From contig NC_089395.1 of assembly GCF_003171515.1 (NCBI RefSeq), positions 1,798,001 through 1,862,000 of the forward strand: DNA of 64,000 nucleotides, read 5' to 3'. The position numbers were made by a program, and so were the translations under genes. The notes under the pieces are model-generated. The model did no database searches. It was given only the letters and a program-made list of their open reading frames with translations, and was not told the DNA's origin. Source of the stretch: Pyrenophora tritici-repentis (taxonomy: Eukaryota > Ascomycota > Dothideomycetes > Pleosporales > Pleosporaceae). Within the stretch, counting starts at the first letter, position 1. Every line of letters begins with the position of its first letter. Below are positions 22,610-33,565 of the stretch, in pieces.

Positions 22610-23072
22610 AGGCTCAATTCCTATCGCTGCTACGCGGCATCCGGCACATCCGATGCACATACACAAACCTCCGGAGCCTTGTTCAGATGTCAAGGTCCAG
22701 GCAATATCAAGGAGCAAGAAAGCAGTTATTGTGGACCAACCCGGCGCGGTCCGGCTCCACTATATGGAATACCCCTACTATCGACCCTACAAGCTTGAGA
22801 TGCTTTGGTTGCTACATGTCCATGCTGGAGAGCCATCTCTCGTAAATTGTAGTCTTGGCACACCCTTAGCCTACACTGACGCGTAGACGGCCATCGGCTT
22901 ACCGGCGTATAAACAAGCTTGCCAGAACAGGCAGTCATTCCCACCATTCTTATACTTGGCTTCCTGTGACATGGGTCTTGGTTGTTGTCACAAAACTGCG
23001 GGGTACCTCCTAATGTACTTGTAATGCGGCGCTATTCCACCTTTTTTCTTTTGACAAACTTCATTTGAGGTA
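22610..23072. other. Intergenic, LSM4 3' side to transposon
   Basis: No gene seen. Ends with the TA dinucleotide (23071-23072) that is the left copy of the transposon target duplication. Confidence 0.65.
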
Positions 23073-23130
23073 ACGTACCTAACGGGCGAGTGGGCCACAC
23101 GGGCGAGTGGGCCACCTGCGCTAAGACCCC
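23073..23130. repeat. Left terminal inverted repeat of the Fot1-type element
   Basis: Begins ACGTACCT next to the TA duplication and contains two head-to-tail copies of the 17-bp unit acgggcgagtgggccac at 23082-23098 and 23099-23115. Such sub-terminal direct repeats are plausible transposase-binding sites (inference). Confidence 0.92.
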
Positions 23131-23201
23131 ATTAAAACCACGACTGTACACGACTATATAGCACCGTCAAAGATAGTAAATAGAAATCGTAATAGGCTAT
23201 T

Positions 23202-24854
23202 CTACTCAGAATCTATCGCTGCTTCTTGCCTACATGTGCGCATATTATGTCCTGCCTCGCCGCAGCGTCCACAGCGTCGTTGGCTAGGCTCGCCTGCCTC
23301 AACGCGCACTCTCTTCTTCGCCTTCTTCCTATCACTACATGCCCCAAACTCCTTAAGAGTCGTCAGTCGCACGCCCTCATCAATTGTTAAGGTCCCTTGC
23401 TGCTGTAAGCGCTTCCTTTTATATGATCTACGCTTACTTGAGGCCTCGTTGGCGGCTTGGAGCTCAGCGTTGCGCTTGGTCATTAACACCAGAGAATGCG
23501 CTATCATCTCTGCACCTTTTGACAGGCTTTTGATCGCCTCAACCATATACGTAGGTGAGCTATCTACATGTCTTCGAATCCTCTCTTGAATCAGCTTTGA
23601 TTGCGACCCAAGTTCTAGGGTATTGCTTGGAGTTTGCGACTGCCAGGGACCGTCCTCGACGGTAGGTAGCAGTGGAGTGCGCAGCCGCACGTCAAGCGTC
23701 GATATCACAGCCTCTGGATTAAATGGGACTAAGCCAGCGCCTCGAAAGCTTCCTTGTATATTGGCCTTTGTAATCGCAGCGTCAAAAGCGCCTTTAAAGC
23801 ACGGTAGGAACTCTAGTTTAGTGATATGGGTGATCTTGTTGCGCATTAGATCCTCGGCTTGGCGGCCATACGCTGTCTTCAAAGGCGAGAAACACCCCAC
23901 ATCAAGAGGCTGTAGTAGGTGCGACGAGTGAGGAGGCATGCAGAGAGTAATAATGTTGTGATCCTTGCAGTACTGCTGGAAATCGAGCGAGTCGTGGCTC
24001 TCGTGGCCGTCGATAATAAGCAGACGATAGTTTCCTACAGTCCTCTTCTTTGTGTGAGCGTCAAAGTGCTTTAACCACTCTAGACCAAGCTTGTTTGTTG
24101 TCCAGCCGTTCTCAGAGACTGCAATAACCCAGTCGCGAGGTAGGTTATCTTCCTTGTACCAGGCAGAGAGGTGGTTCTTGCCTTTGAAGATGATAAAAGG
24201 TGGGATTGCCCACCCAGTCGCGTTGATACCCTGGATCACTGTAGCCCACTCGCGATTGCCCTGCTGAACGCTCTTTGGTCGTCCTCGACGCTCAGAGCCT
24301 GTGACTACTGCTCCAGTTGATATCATGCCCATCATGAAGCCAGACTCGTCAAAGTTGTGGGTGTCCTCATCAAGGATACCGTACTTGGCCTTTGTGTTCT
24401 CCACAAGTCGGAACCAGCCTTGTATAACCTCAGGATCCTCACAGAGGGCTCGCTTGTAGTCATACTTGCGATTGAATTTGACCTTAAGCTCAGGGCGACG
24501 TTTGACGAAGGTTGCAGCCCAGTTCTGACCAACAGGGTCGCGGTGGCGCTCAGCCAACAAAGAATTAGCCATATCCTGCACAGCAGCAAGTCGGGGCGGA
24601 AATCCTCGCGCGTCGAGGTCAAGGATATGCTGGACAATTACATCCTCCTCTGTCTTAAGGAGGTTCATTGAGTTAGGCGTACAATCGCTCCGAAGAGGTA
24701 TTCCAGCGCGTCGGCGCCCAAGAGTTACTCGAGATACGTTGTAGATAGCTGCAGCGCGTCTCTGCGACAGCGTCGCGTCGCGTTCGATAGCCTTGAGAGC
24801 AAGCTGTAATCGAGCCTCTTTTAAAGCTGGTAGATTGTTTTGTTGTTGGCTCAT
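23202..24854 (-). CDS. Fot1/pogo transposase (DDE superfamily endonuclease)
   Basis: Single exon. I favour the ATG at 24854 (MSQQQNNLPALKEARLQL), giving 550 aa; an in-frame ATG 57 bases upstream lies within the inverted repeat. An N-terminal Psq-type helix-turn-helix (LSQRRAAAIYNVSRVTLGRR) and a CENP-B-type second DNA-binding domain are followed by the DDE catalytic core. The three acids are in NFDESGF (Asp169), LIIDGHESH (Asp282) and LLQPLDVGCF (Asp318); the last two are separated by 35 residues, the DD35D spacing of Fot1 elements. A basic region and a C-terminal zinc knuckle CGRCGEAGHNMRTC complete it. No stop or frameshift interrupts the frame, so it may encode active enzyme. Confidence 0.95.
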   Translation of the reverse strand: MSQQQNNLPALKEARLQLALKAIERDATLSQRRAAAIYNVSRVTLGRRRAGIPLRSDCTPNSMNLLKTEEDVIVQHILDLDARGFPPRLAAVQDMANSLLAERHRDPVGQNWAATFVKRRPELKVKFNRKYDYKRALCEDPEVIQGWFRLVENTKAKYGILDEDTHNFDESGFMMGMISTGAVVTGSERRGRPKSVQQGNREWATVIQGINATGWAIPPFIIFKGKNHLSAWYKEDNLPRDWVIAVSENGWTTNKLGLEWLKHFDAHTKKRTVGNYRLLIIDGHESHDSLDFQQYCKDHNIITLCMPPHSSHLLQPLDVGCFSPLKTAYGRQAEDLMRNKITHITKLEFLPCFKGAFDAAITKANIQGSFRGAGLVPFNPEAVISTLDVRLRTPLLPTVEDGPWQSQTPSNTLELGSQSKLIQERIRRHVDSSPTYMVEAIKSLSKGAEMIAHSLVLMTKRNAELQAANEASSKRRSYKRKRLQQQGTLTIDEGVRLTTLKEFGACSDRKKAKKRVRVEAGEPSQRRCGRCGEAGHNMRTCRQEAAIDSE

Positions 24855-24888
24855 TGTGAAAGTACTGTAGGTAACAGTATGTTTTGGT

Positions 24889-24945
24889 GGGGTCTTAGCG
24901 GAGTGGCCCACTCGCCCGTGTGGCCCACTCGCCCGTGAGGTACGT
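24889..24945. repeat. Right terminal inverted repeat of the Fot1-type element
   Basis: Reverse complement of the left end apart from one base and a small indel; it also carries the doubled 17-bp unit and ends AGGTACGT before the TA duplication. Confidence 0.92.
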
Positions 24946-24988
24946 TACTCAAAACACAATCACCCTTATACAACCACATATCTGCAGA

Positions 24989-25928
24989 ATGACGACCATT
25001 AACATCACCGACGGTGAACTGGATGATATCAAGGACCAAGTAGCAATCATCACCGGTAAGTTACGATACACATGTGGCTCTCAGGCTGTTCACACATATT
25101 AGGTGCTTCTTAGGGCATAGGACTTGCAACACTACGCCGCGTGATCAAACATGGGGGAAAAGTTTTTGCCGGCGACCTCAACCCCCTTCCCGAGCCAGAA
25201 GCGTCTTCTGTTCCATGGCTGAAAGTCGACGTCACTTCTTGGGATAGCCAGCTTGCTCTATTCAAGGCTGCCTTGCAAAAGTACGGAAAGATTGACCACG
25301 TCTTTGCGAACGCAGGTATCAACACGGTGGCATCTTTGCTAGAAGACGACGTGGATGGCAATGGCAATCTGCTGCCACCCAAACTAAGCACCGTCAATGT
25401 TAATTTGGTGGGCGTCATGTATACGGTTAAACTGGGGTTGTATTACCTCAAGAAGAACCCAGGTGATGGGAGCATTGTCATGACGAGCTCGGCAGCAGGT
25501 TTCTATCGCCTGCCCTCCCCGGATTACAGTAGGTGTTACCATATTCGTCTTTAACATATGCTAATACCTTCCAAGACGCGACCAAGCACGCCGTCATTGG
25601 GCTCATGCGTGGTCTCGAGCCGCTGCTTCATCCCAGAGTACCAATCCGTATTAATGTAGTCGCCCCGTCCTGGACTGACACAGCCCTTGTGCCGCCCGTG
25701 GTCAAGACCATCATGGGAGATATATTCCAATCCCCGGATGTCATGGCTCGCGCCACTGTTCTGCTGATGGTGGACAAGGAGCGCCATGGCAATATGGTGT
25801 TTGGTCAAGGTGGCAAATGTGTCGAGTTGGAAAATGGAGAGAATGGGTACGTTGCATTCACGGACAAGACTGCTCAGATGGTAGGCGTGAAGGAAGTGCA
25901 AGCTGCTGCACTGGCGCAGTTCGTGTAG
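24989..25928 (+). pseudogene. Short-chain dehydrogenase/reductase with in-frame TAG in the cofactor motif
   Basis: Exons 24989-25055, 25103-25528 and 25576-25928 join in frame and would give 281 residues. The Rossmann motif should read TGASxGIG, but the sequence is ACC GGT GCT TCT TAG GGC ATA GGA: a stop at codon 26 (25111-25113). Everything after it is intact: NAG motif (FANAGIN), SSAAGFY, and catalytic Tyr/Lys in YNATK (about residues 164 and 168). No acceptor choice removes the stop while keeping frame: cutting at 25113 leaves an extra base. The transposon ends 43 bp upstream of the ATG, so promoter and leader are also disrupted. Closest in style to fungal 15-hydroxyprostaglandin-dehydrogenase-like SDRs. 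Substrate unknown. A sequencing error is the main alternative. Confidence 0.75.
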
Positions 25929-26951
25929 ATACTAGTTCCTTGGGTCTCTGTTCGCTGCCTGTCTGCATTCTCATGATCCGGGATTTTGGTGTGCTCCCTT
26001 GGACTGTTGGAGCGTGGGAGGGTACCCCAATTCAGAGACGTCTCGGAAGAGGACGGTATGTCGTTTACGGGAACGATAAGCTTGCAACGCGGGGACTAAG
26101 CCGGCAGCAGAGTCTAGGTCTGTAATAGCGTGTAGTAACTACAAAAATACGGTCTACTCTTTTCTAGAGACAAGTCCTGCTCGCATCCCGTTCGCGGATC
26201 GGAAGCCCGGGAAGCCGAATTAAGCCTGTGGTTCGATGTTTCCAGCACCGAGTACGTGTCTTATAGTAGATGCAGTAATTCCAACTCGGCCCTACTACAC
26301 CTCCTCGCACGAGAGACGGTTGATTGGGCTCGCAACGTGGAAACCCTTTGCCAAGATGGCGCGGTTGCTAATTCGCTCTAAGCATGCAGGTCGTATCGCC
26401 AAGTTGCCTAACATGACTTGACACTTTCCACGATTGGTCTCTCGACAAGCCAAAGTTGTGGCATGTTATGTACAAAGCCGTCTTGGTACCAAGAGAACTC
26501 GCGTGGCGGGGTAAGTTAAGAGGGAGGAGCAGATGTTGTGCTTGTATGATGCGTCAAAGTCAGCAAATCTTTGAAGCCAACTATTGATCATCAACGGCAA
26601 TTCGAAGAGGCACTTCATGTTCGGCCCGGCTGCCATCCACATCCTGGCCGAGTGGTGGTTTGGCGTCTGTGCGTGGTAAGCCTTCGCTCCGAAAGGTTAA
26701 CCTCGACTGCCGTTCCACTTGGCATACGATGCAAGTGCTGACGGAGACAAAGGCAGGTCCAGCGGCCGCTCGGCGGCGGGGGGAACTGTCTGGGGTAGTA
26801 GCTGGCTTATAAAGGGTACAAGCATGGGCGTGGCGCGTCAACCTCACTCCACTCTGGGATCTGACTTTCTTCAACCTTGGACTCGCCTTCTGTCCCTAGG
26901 TAGCCAGAAGGAGGAGGATCGACAAGGCTTTTCCTGCCAACACCGTTCACC
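25929..26951. other. Intergenic, promoter of the MFS transporter
   Basis: About 1 kb with no supported gene. A TATA-like box is listed separately. Confidence 0.6.
26808..26813 (+). promoter_or_regulatory. Possible TATA box of the MFS transporter gene
   Basis: TATAAA within cttataaagg, about 140 bp before the ATG at 26952. Position and match are suitable, but this is motif evidence only. Confidence 0.4.
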
Positions 26952-28711
26952 ATGGCTCAGGCTCATGAGCAAGCGGAGTATGAGGTCAAGGAGACGTCGT
27001 CCAGTCAGAATGGCCACGGCAAACACGAAGACACGCATCAAATTGCAGAACACGGCCATGTTGCGACGGACATGTAGGCATCGCACAAGTCTCACTTGAA
27101 GCTCATTTACCTGACAATCGCACAGGTACGGCAAGGCATTGATAGAATTCGACCCCAAAGCCGAAGCGCGTCTACGGCGCAAGATCGACCTATACATCAT
27201 CCCGACGGTCGCCATGCTCTATCTCTTCTGTTTCATCGACCGTGCAAACATTGGAAACGCCCGTCTAGCTGGCTTTGAAAAGGATCTCAAACTCAAGCAT
27301 TACGACTACAATATCGTGCTGTCCGTATTCTACATTAGCTACATTGTCTTCGAGATCCCTTCAAACATGTGCTGTAAATGGGTTGGACCTGGGTGGTGTA
27401 AGTTGAACTGCTCAAATTGCTTGATTAGTATTACTGACATTTCCGCTCGTTCAGTCATTCCTACGATTTCTCTGGGCTTTGGTCTCATTTCCGTCGGCAT
27501 GGCGTTTGTCACGGATATGAGCTCGGCTTGCGGTGTACGATTTCTGCTAGGCGCCTTCGAAGCCGGTATGCTGCCGGGAATCGCGTACTACATGTCACGC
27601 TGGTACCGACGGTCGGAGCTGGCGCTTCGATTGGCCTTGTATGTTGTCATGGCGCCTATGGCTGGTGCCTTTGGCGGTTTGCTCGCCTCTGCAATCCTCA
27701 AGTTGAACAAGTTCGGGTCGCGCCATCGGTGGGAGATGATTTTTGCGATTGAGGGAATCATCACTGTCGGTCTTGCGCTTATTGCGTTTTTCACTATGAC
27801 GGATCGACCTGAGACGGCTCGTTGGTTGAGTCAGGAAGAGAAGGATTTGGCAATCGCTCGTGTCAAGGTATGTCAAGTGTTGGACGTGTGCTGTTCTGTT
27901 TGCTAATTGCTCTTTTGTAGTCGGAACGTGTTGGCCAGACTGATGTTCTAGACAAGTTGGACACGAAGAAGACACTTCGCGGCATTTTCAACCCCGTTGT
28001 CTTGACCACGGCGTTCATCTTCCTGCTCGACAATATCACCGTCCAGGGACTTGCCTTTTTCTTGCCGACAATCGTCAAAACAATTTATCCAAAGAACACG
28101 GTCGTATCCCAGCAACTTCACACTGTCCCACCTTACGTTGTTGGTGCGGTCTTTTCGGTGTTTTTCCCGTATCTCAGTGGACGATTCGACAGGCGTGTCA
28201 TCTTCTTCATCATATCAGCCCCGTTCATGATGATTGGCTATATCATGTTCCTGGCGAGCAAAGACCACGACGTCCGCTATGGTGCCACCTTCTTGATCGC
28301 CTCGGGAGCATTCACTTTCGGCTCACTTGCGAATGCGCAAGCCTCTGCCAACGTAGTGTCGGATACCGCCAGAGCCTCTGGAATTGGTAAGTCTTGCAAA
28401 GACATATAAAAGATGGGAAATAATGCTAACAACGATTTTCAGGTACTGTTGTCATGATGGGTAATATTGGTGGTTTAATCTCCACATGGAGTTTCCTACC
28501 CACCGACGCTCCCAACTACCATATTGGTAACGGCCTCAACTTGGCGACCAGCAGCACAATGTTCATCACAAGTATCCTGCTACTGCTGTGGATGAAGTCG
28601 AGCAACAAGAAGCGTCAAGGCATTGACATTGCACAGGAATTGGCTGGGAAATCTGCTGGAGAAATTGAGGATCTTGATTGGAGGCATCCTGCTTTTAGGT
28701 GGAAGCTCTGA
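26952..28711 (+). CDS. MFS transporter, Dal5/anion:cation symporter type
   Basis: Five exons: 26952-27073, 27126-27397, 27455-27867, 27921-28386, 28443-28711, giving 513 aa. After a polar His/Glu-rich N-terminus, twelve membrane segments can be followed. Family marks are DLYIIPTVAMLYLFCFIDRANIGNAR, then YNIVLSVFYISYIVFEIPSN, GVRFLLGAFEAGMLPGIAYYM, RWYRRSELALRLALY, and DRPETARWLSQEEKDLA at the end of the central loop. These are typical of the Dal5 family, whose members carry allantoate, nicotinate, pantothenate, vitamins or small organic anions; the substrate cannot be read from sequence. The C-terminal EIEDLDWRHPAFRWKL also fits the family. A pseudogenised dehydrogenase lies upstream and an oxidoreductase downstream, but a pathway link is not shown. 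Confidence 0.93.
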
Positions 28712-29123
28712 GCACGTGCAATGGCATGGATGAGTATTTTGAAACGGGCAGACTTCAAATTCGGATTCATAGTAAATATGTATTACGATGATTTTACATG
28801 TAGTTGTATGAGAAAAAGTCCATCGGAGACCACGCGCATGTCCGAATCACCTCCGCAATCCCGCTTGCTTTCCCCGCATCGACAAGCTGTCAAAGCACCC
28901 CCCTGGTCAAGTTCCGCGCGACCTCGGCTCATAACCTCTTTCGTCATGCATCTGCGCCAAACAAAAGTATGGATTCCCCGGTCCATTCAATTCGCTCCGC
29001 TTATCTCTACGGCTATGCGTCTTGTGGACTTTTAGTTGATAAAAATCCTTGTTCTACATTTTGATACAATTGATCTCTGTATCGTGCACGCATCATCCAA
29101 TTTGACCTCAGCAACCCGCAACC
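28712..29123. other. Intergenic, MFS gene to oxidoreductase gene
   Basis: No gene supported; the region serves as 3' UTR and the next promoter. Confidence 0.6.
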
Positions 29124-30330
29124 ATGCCTTCAGCTATCACGATTAGGAAAGTGGACGGCAAACCAGGCCAAGTCTACTACCCACTGGAGAAAATCACAGT
29201 GCCTGAACCCACACCGAAAGATGACGAGGTACCTAACACACTTTCCACGCCTATATCCTCCATTCATTCAAACAACCAAACTAAACAAATACCAGGCCAT
29301 CATCAACCTCCGCGCAGCCGCCCTAAACCACCGCGACCTCTTCATCCGCCAACACCTCTACCCAGGCACAACCTTCGGCGTCCCCCTCCTCGCCGACGGC
29401 GTCGGCATCGTAACCTCCACAGGCAGCTCCCCCACCGCGCGCGCTTGGCTCAACAAGCGCGTCCTGTTAAACCCCGGCACAGGCTGGAAAGACAGTCCCA
29501 CGGGCCCGGAACATCCCAAAGGCTACTCCATAATGGGTGGTACCAAAACCAATCCCATCGGCACCTTACAAGACGTCTGCGCCTTACCCGTTTCCGAACT
29601 AGAAGAATGTCCGTCACATCTGTCTGACGCCGAGGCTGCTGCGCTACCGCTTACGGGACTGACGGCGTGGCGCGCGTTCAAGGTTAAGAGTGGGAATGCG
29701 GTTGCTGGGGCGGATATCTTGGTTACGGGGATTGGGGGTGGAGTTGCGCTTATGGTGTTGGGGTTTGCGGTGCAGGCGGGGTGTAATGTGTGGGTTACAA
29801 GTGGTGACGAGGCGAAAATTGAGCGGGCGGTGAAGTTGGGGGCGAATGGCGGGGTTGTGTATAAAGAAAAGGGATGGGAGGATAAGTTGAGGGGCATGTT
29901 ACCTGAGGGGAAGAAGTGGTTGGATGCTATTATTGATGGGGCTGGGGGTGAGGTTGTTAAAGTTGGGAGTCGGTTGTTGAAGGTAAGTTCAATCCATATC
30001 TGGGTTTCCCACTGTGTGGTTGCTAACACGTGAATACAGCCTGGTGGCGTTATTTCGATCTACGGAATGACTATCTCCCCCAAAATGGACTTTCTCATGT
30101 CGGCCGTCTTGCGCAACATCGAAGTCAGAGGCTCGACCATGGGCTCCCGCAAGGAATTCGCAGAGATGGTACAATTCGTGCGCGATACAAAGATGAAACC
30201 TGTAGTCAGTCGCACTGTCCACGGGCTAGATGTCGACAAGATTGATGGCCTTTTCGAGGATATGAAGAGTGCTAGTCAGTTTGGAAAGTTGGTTGTTACA
30301 CTGGGTGGTGGTGGGGAGAGCAAGTTGTAG
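29124..30330 (+). CDS. MDR-family NAD(P)H oxidoreductase (zinc-type alcohol dehydrogenase-like, YogA type)
   Basis: Three exons: 29124-29228, 29296-29982, 30040-30330, giving 360 aa. N-terminal GroES-like domain contains INLRAAALNHRDLFIRQHLYP and GVPLLADGVGIV; the cofactor domain contains LPLTGLTAWRAF and the glycine motif VTGIGGGVALMVLGFA, then SGDEAKIERAVKLGANGGVVYK. The Cys/His set of catalytic-zinc alcohol dehydrogenases is absent at the usual first position (NHRDL instead of CHTD), so it is better described as a zinc-independent quinone-oxidoreductase-like member. Substrate unknown. From about 29280 to 29600 the bases are strikingly C-rich, shifting to G-rich downstream, but the protein is intact. 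Confidence 0.9.
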
Positions 30331-30429
30331 GAGTAAAGGATGAAATGAGATGGATATGCGCGTTTAGAAACGAGTAACAGAAAGAATGATAAAAGACAAG
30401 ATATTACGAAACCATGAACCCCGTTTGGT

Positions 30430-31863
30430 CTACAAGCTAGACCGTATTCCTTCCTCCTCCTCCTCATCCACAACACGTGATTTCATCTCCTTATCCGCTC
30501 GCAACGCATCGTCCACTGTGTTCAGGTACAAAATGTAGCGGTCCGGTAAATGGCTGCCTACGCTGTACATGAGCGTACCACACGTCTTGCAAAAATGCTT
30601 CGTCGTCGACATCGTCGTTGTAGCACTGGAGTCTACATCATCGGTAGCAGCTACGTCCGGACTATGCGTATGCGTATAAGTCGTCAGTTCATCCCTACCG
30701 CGTACATGCATCAAATCCCTATCATCATCATCATTAGCTTCTTTCCTCTCTGCCACACACACACAAAAACCCTAATTCAAAACAAAGATAAGTAAAAATC
30801 AAACTTACATCTTGTCCACACTATAGCCAGCCGCGTACACTGAAGCGCACGTCTTACTACACGCGAGACATGTGCAGAGGAGGAGGGGTGAGGTGGATGT
30901 TGGACGGGGTGTTGGACTGGATAGTGGGAAGGAGAGGTGAATTGCTGTGCAGAGGCATGTTGATGTTGCTGTTGCTGGCGGTGGAGGTGGCGCTGATGTT
31001 GGTGGTGGTGGTGGTAGTGTGGATGCTTCCAATGTTGCTTTTTCGAGGTTTGGTGTTTCAGTTTCGAGTGGTGGTTGCTGTGTTTCTTCTGCTAGTTCCA
31101 GCGCTGTTTCTTGCATTGAGTCTTCTCTCCGTGTCGCAGCGGGGGCAGAAGCGATGTAGATGTCGACATCTGTTTCCGGTGTTTCCTCGATCACGGATGG
31201 TACCAGTGAATAGACGGACGAAGAGGCCGAGTGCGATACCAATGCCATCTTCACCATATCTGGCTCAGGTACCCCAGCCAACGTATCCACAGCACGAGGT
31301 GGCGACGAGGAGATAAAGACAGGCGTGTAGGCATGAGACGACATCAGTGCCGTATCTGCAATCTGCATCGCTGACTCCATCGGGGTGGAAGGTCGTTGTG
31401 GTGTATCCATCGGCATCTCCATCGACACCTCCCTCTCCTTCCCTTTGCTCTCCACAGCAAAATCCCTACACAAACTCACTGGTGTCTCATTCTTGCCCAC
31501 TGTCTCCGTCTTCTTCTCTTCCTCGACTTTGACGGGTGGCACTGGTATCTTGCTCATGAACACCGGTAAAGCAATCGACGCAGACGAGCGACGGAATACA
31601 GACGATACATTACTGGATGCTCTGTTCCGTGTCTTGGTCCAGGACGTTGACCGTGATTTGCGTGGTTTCTTCGGCGAGGGCGACGATGATGCTGAGAAGG
31701 AAGATTGAGGGAGCGGCGGCGACGAAGTTTTCCTACCGCTCGTCGTTGTTGTTGTCGTTGTCGTCGTCGAAATTCCAGCAGGAGGAGGAGAGTTTGGAAT
31801 CTCGAGATCGGGGTTCAACCTCTGAGCCACGGTTTTGAGCGTCGATGCTATGTTGAACTTCAT
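30430..31863 (-). CDS. Protein with long disordered N-terminus and C-terminal GFA/CENP-V-type zinc domain
   Basis: Two exons on the minus strand, 31863-30809 and 30718-30430, give 447 aa starting MKFNIASTL (an upstream in-frame ATG at 31950 is less likely). The intron runs GTAAGT to GATAG; the chosen acceptor is the one that keeps frame (DKM|DLMHVRGRDELTTY). Residues 1-300 are low complexity, rich in Ser, Thr and Pro. The C-terminal part carries cysteine pairs of the GFA fold: CLCTAIHL, LLLCTCLACSKTCASVYAAGYSVD, and KHFCKTCGTLMYSVG followed by LYLNTVDDAL. GFA-domain proteins bind zinc; some act on S-hydroxymethyl-glutathione, but most fungal members are uncharacterised. The 300-residue extension is unusual for this family. 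Confidence 0.75.
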
Positions 31864-33565
31864 CTTGTCGTGTGTATCTTTTCTCCTCCCTCTTGTCTGT
31901 TTTATCCTATCCTCCTCTTTCTTAACGAATTCGACGAAGAAACTTATCACCCTGTTCTGTCAATCAATCAATCGGTCTGTCGGTCCCTGGAATCGTTCGC
32001 GCGTCGTAGGTACGTAGCCGTTCTCTTTCCCCAACTTAACTATTCTCCACTTGTCAAAGGTGCAAAGGCAATAACTTCTCAACAAAATGCGACAAACAAC
32101 TCACGTATGTAAGTTTCGCGCGCGTCCGTCCGTCCGTTCAACTGAGTCCCAAAAAAGTTGCAACCCACTTCAAACTTCAAACCACAATAACCAAAAAACC
32201 AAAAGATCACCACACACACGCACACATGACTACCCACGCCTTCCTTTTAACACGACAAAACACCCCCTGAAATATAACTATCGAAACGGCCACTAACCAG
32301 TCCGGCACCCCATCCCCATCCCCCATCGACTCCTCCCCTGCTTTCCCATTAATACCGACTAACTAACCAACCCCAACCTCTGCATGCGCCACCGGGAATA
32401 GGGGATTTAACCTTTACATCATCGAAGTTACTTTTCGGGAGATGCCATCGCAATCTACCTACCTTATCTACCTATCTGCCGCCAACAGCCAACAGCCAAC
32501 AACATTTATCCGCTGCACCTGTCTTGCTGCATTGGGTTGTTGGACGTGTAATGCGTGCTGACTTTGGACCGTGGGGGTCGGGTGTCGGGGTTGGAGGTGC
32601 CGGTCGTGGCGCAGAGGCCGTTGTGAGGTGCGGGTGGGAGGGGAGTGCAAGGGGCTTTTCTACCTAGGCTGTAGGACAAAGTTTAATGCAGGGTGCAGAT
32701 TGCCATGTTTAGCGTATTGGTTTTCTTGGGGGGTTTTGTGGTTTTGCGTGCGTGGGGTGGGATTGTTGCTGGTTGCGTTTTGGGGCTCCTGGTTTCTTTG
32801 CTGGGGTTTGAGGGTGGTTGCATGGATGTCAACTTATGCGGCGCAGTCCTGTAGCTTAGGGCTGGAGGCTTGAGACGGGAGTACCCGTATTAGAGTAAGG
32901 ATAGATGAGGTCGGATATTAGGGGCGATATTGTAGTTGTGGCTGTGTTGTTTCACAGGCAAGTCATTTAAACTTGTAATGAGATATTATTGTAAATTACT
33001 TAACAAGAGTGAACCCTACTTACAGACTCTTCCGTGGTTTTAACGGTATATGTCATGGCAATCAAGTCGAGAGCGAAAGTACCGAACCACATCAAAATAC
33101 GGTACCGACACTGGTACTATAGTACAGTCGACCCGAGGCACCCCCCCCCCCTCCCTAAAACTACTGCATCCAAAAGTCCTTGAATGATTGCATCGACGCA
33201 GCAAATTTGCGATCGAAAAGAACCCCTAGCCGAACCACATATAAAATCCAACCTCTATCCATCCAGACAGACAGCGGTAGTAGTAGTAAGGATAAAAAAA
33301 TCTAGAATACTACTAGTTACTTCTACAAACCAAGAAAGACTCTCACTACCTTACTCTAACATCTGCAAAGTCCAAGCCCAAGCCCAAACAAGCCCCCTAG
33401 TAAATGTAAAAACTAGAGTACACGTACCAGTAAGAAAGAAGCCCTAGTACAGATAGATAGGTCTCAACCATCACCCAACATGAAAAGAGGAGAACAACGA
33501 CATCAAATAACTCTCTAAAAAACGCAAAAAGGTATAACCCACATCCATCCCTACACCCTACCTAC
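31864..33565. other. Gene-free stretch upstream of the GFA gene and downstream of SEC7
   Basis: 1.7 kb without a supported gene. An 11-base C run is at 33141-33151. From 32540 to 32830 the plus strand is rich in G and GT, and short open frames there look accidental. No RNA gene or mobile-element end recognised. Confidence 0.55.

Larger units (their letters stand above)
23073..24945 (-). mobile_element. Fot1/pogo-type DNA transposon, complete, 1,873 bp
   Basis: Inverted ends of about 57 bp are present: the left end at 23073-23130 and the complement of the right end at 24889-24945 match except for one substitution and a small indel. Both start ACGTACCT and carry the 17-bp unit acgggcgagtgggccac twice in tandem, then cgctaagacccc. 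TA is duplicated at 23071-23072 and 24946-24947, the Tc1/mariner/pogo signature. Inside lies one intact transposase gene. I see no clusters of C-to-T nonsense changes that repeat-induced point mutation would leave, so the copy appears young. It resembles the Fot1-like elements known from Pleosporales such as Parastagonospora; exact family identity was not checked. Confidence 0.95.

Noticed and set aside
26160..26240. tRNA-like sequence (ggttcgatg near 26230)
   Set aside because: Only a partial B-box-like match; no A box, no cloverleaf pairing.
24946..30330. Secondary-metabolite or catabolic gene cluster (SDR, MFS, oxidoreductase)
   Set aside because: The SDR is broken, no backbone enzyme or regulator is present, and the flanking genes are housekeeping; adjacency alone is not enough.
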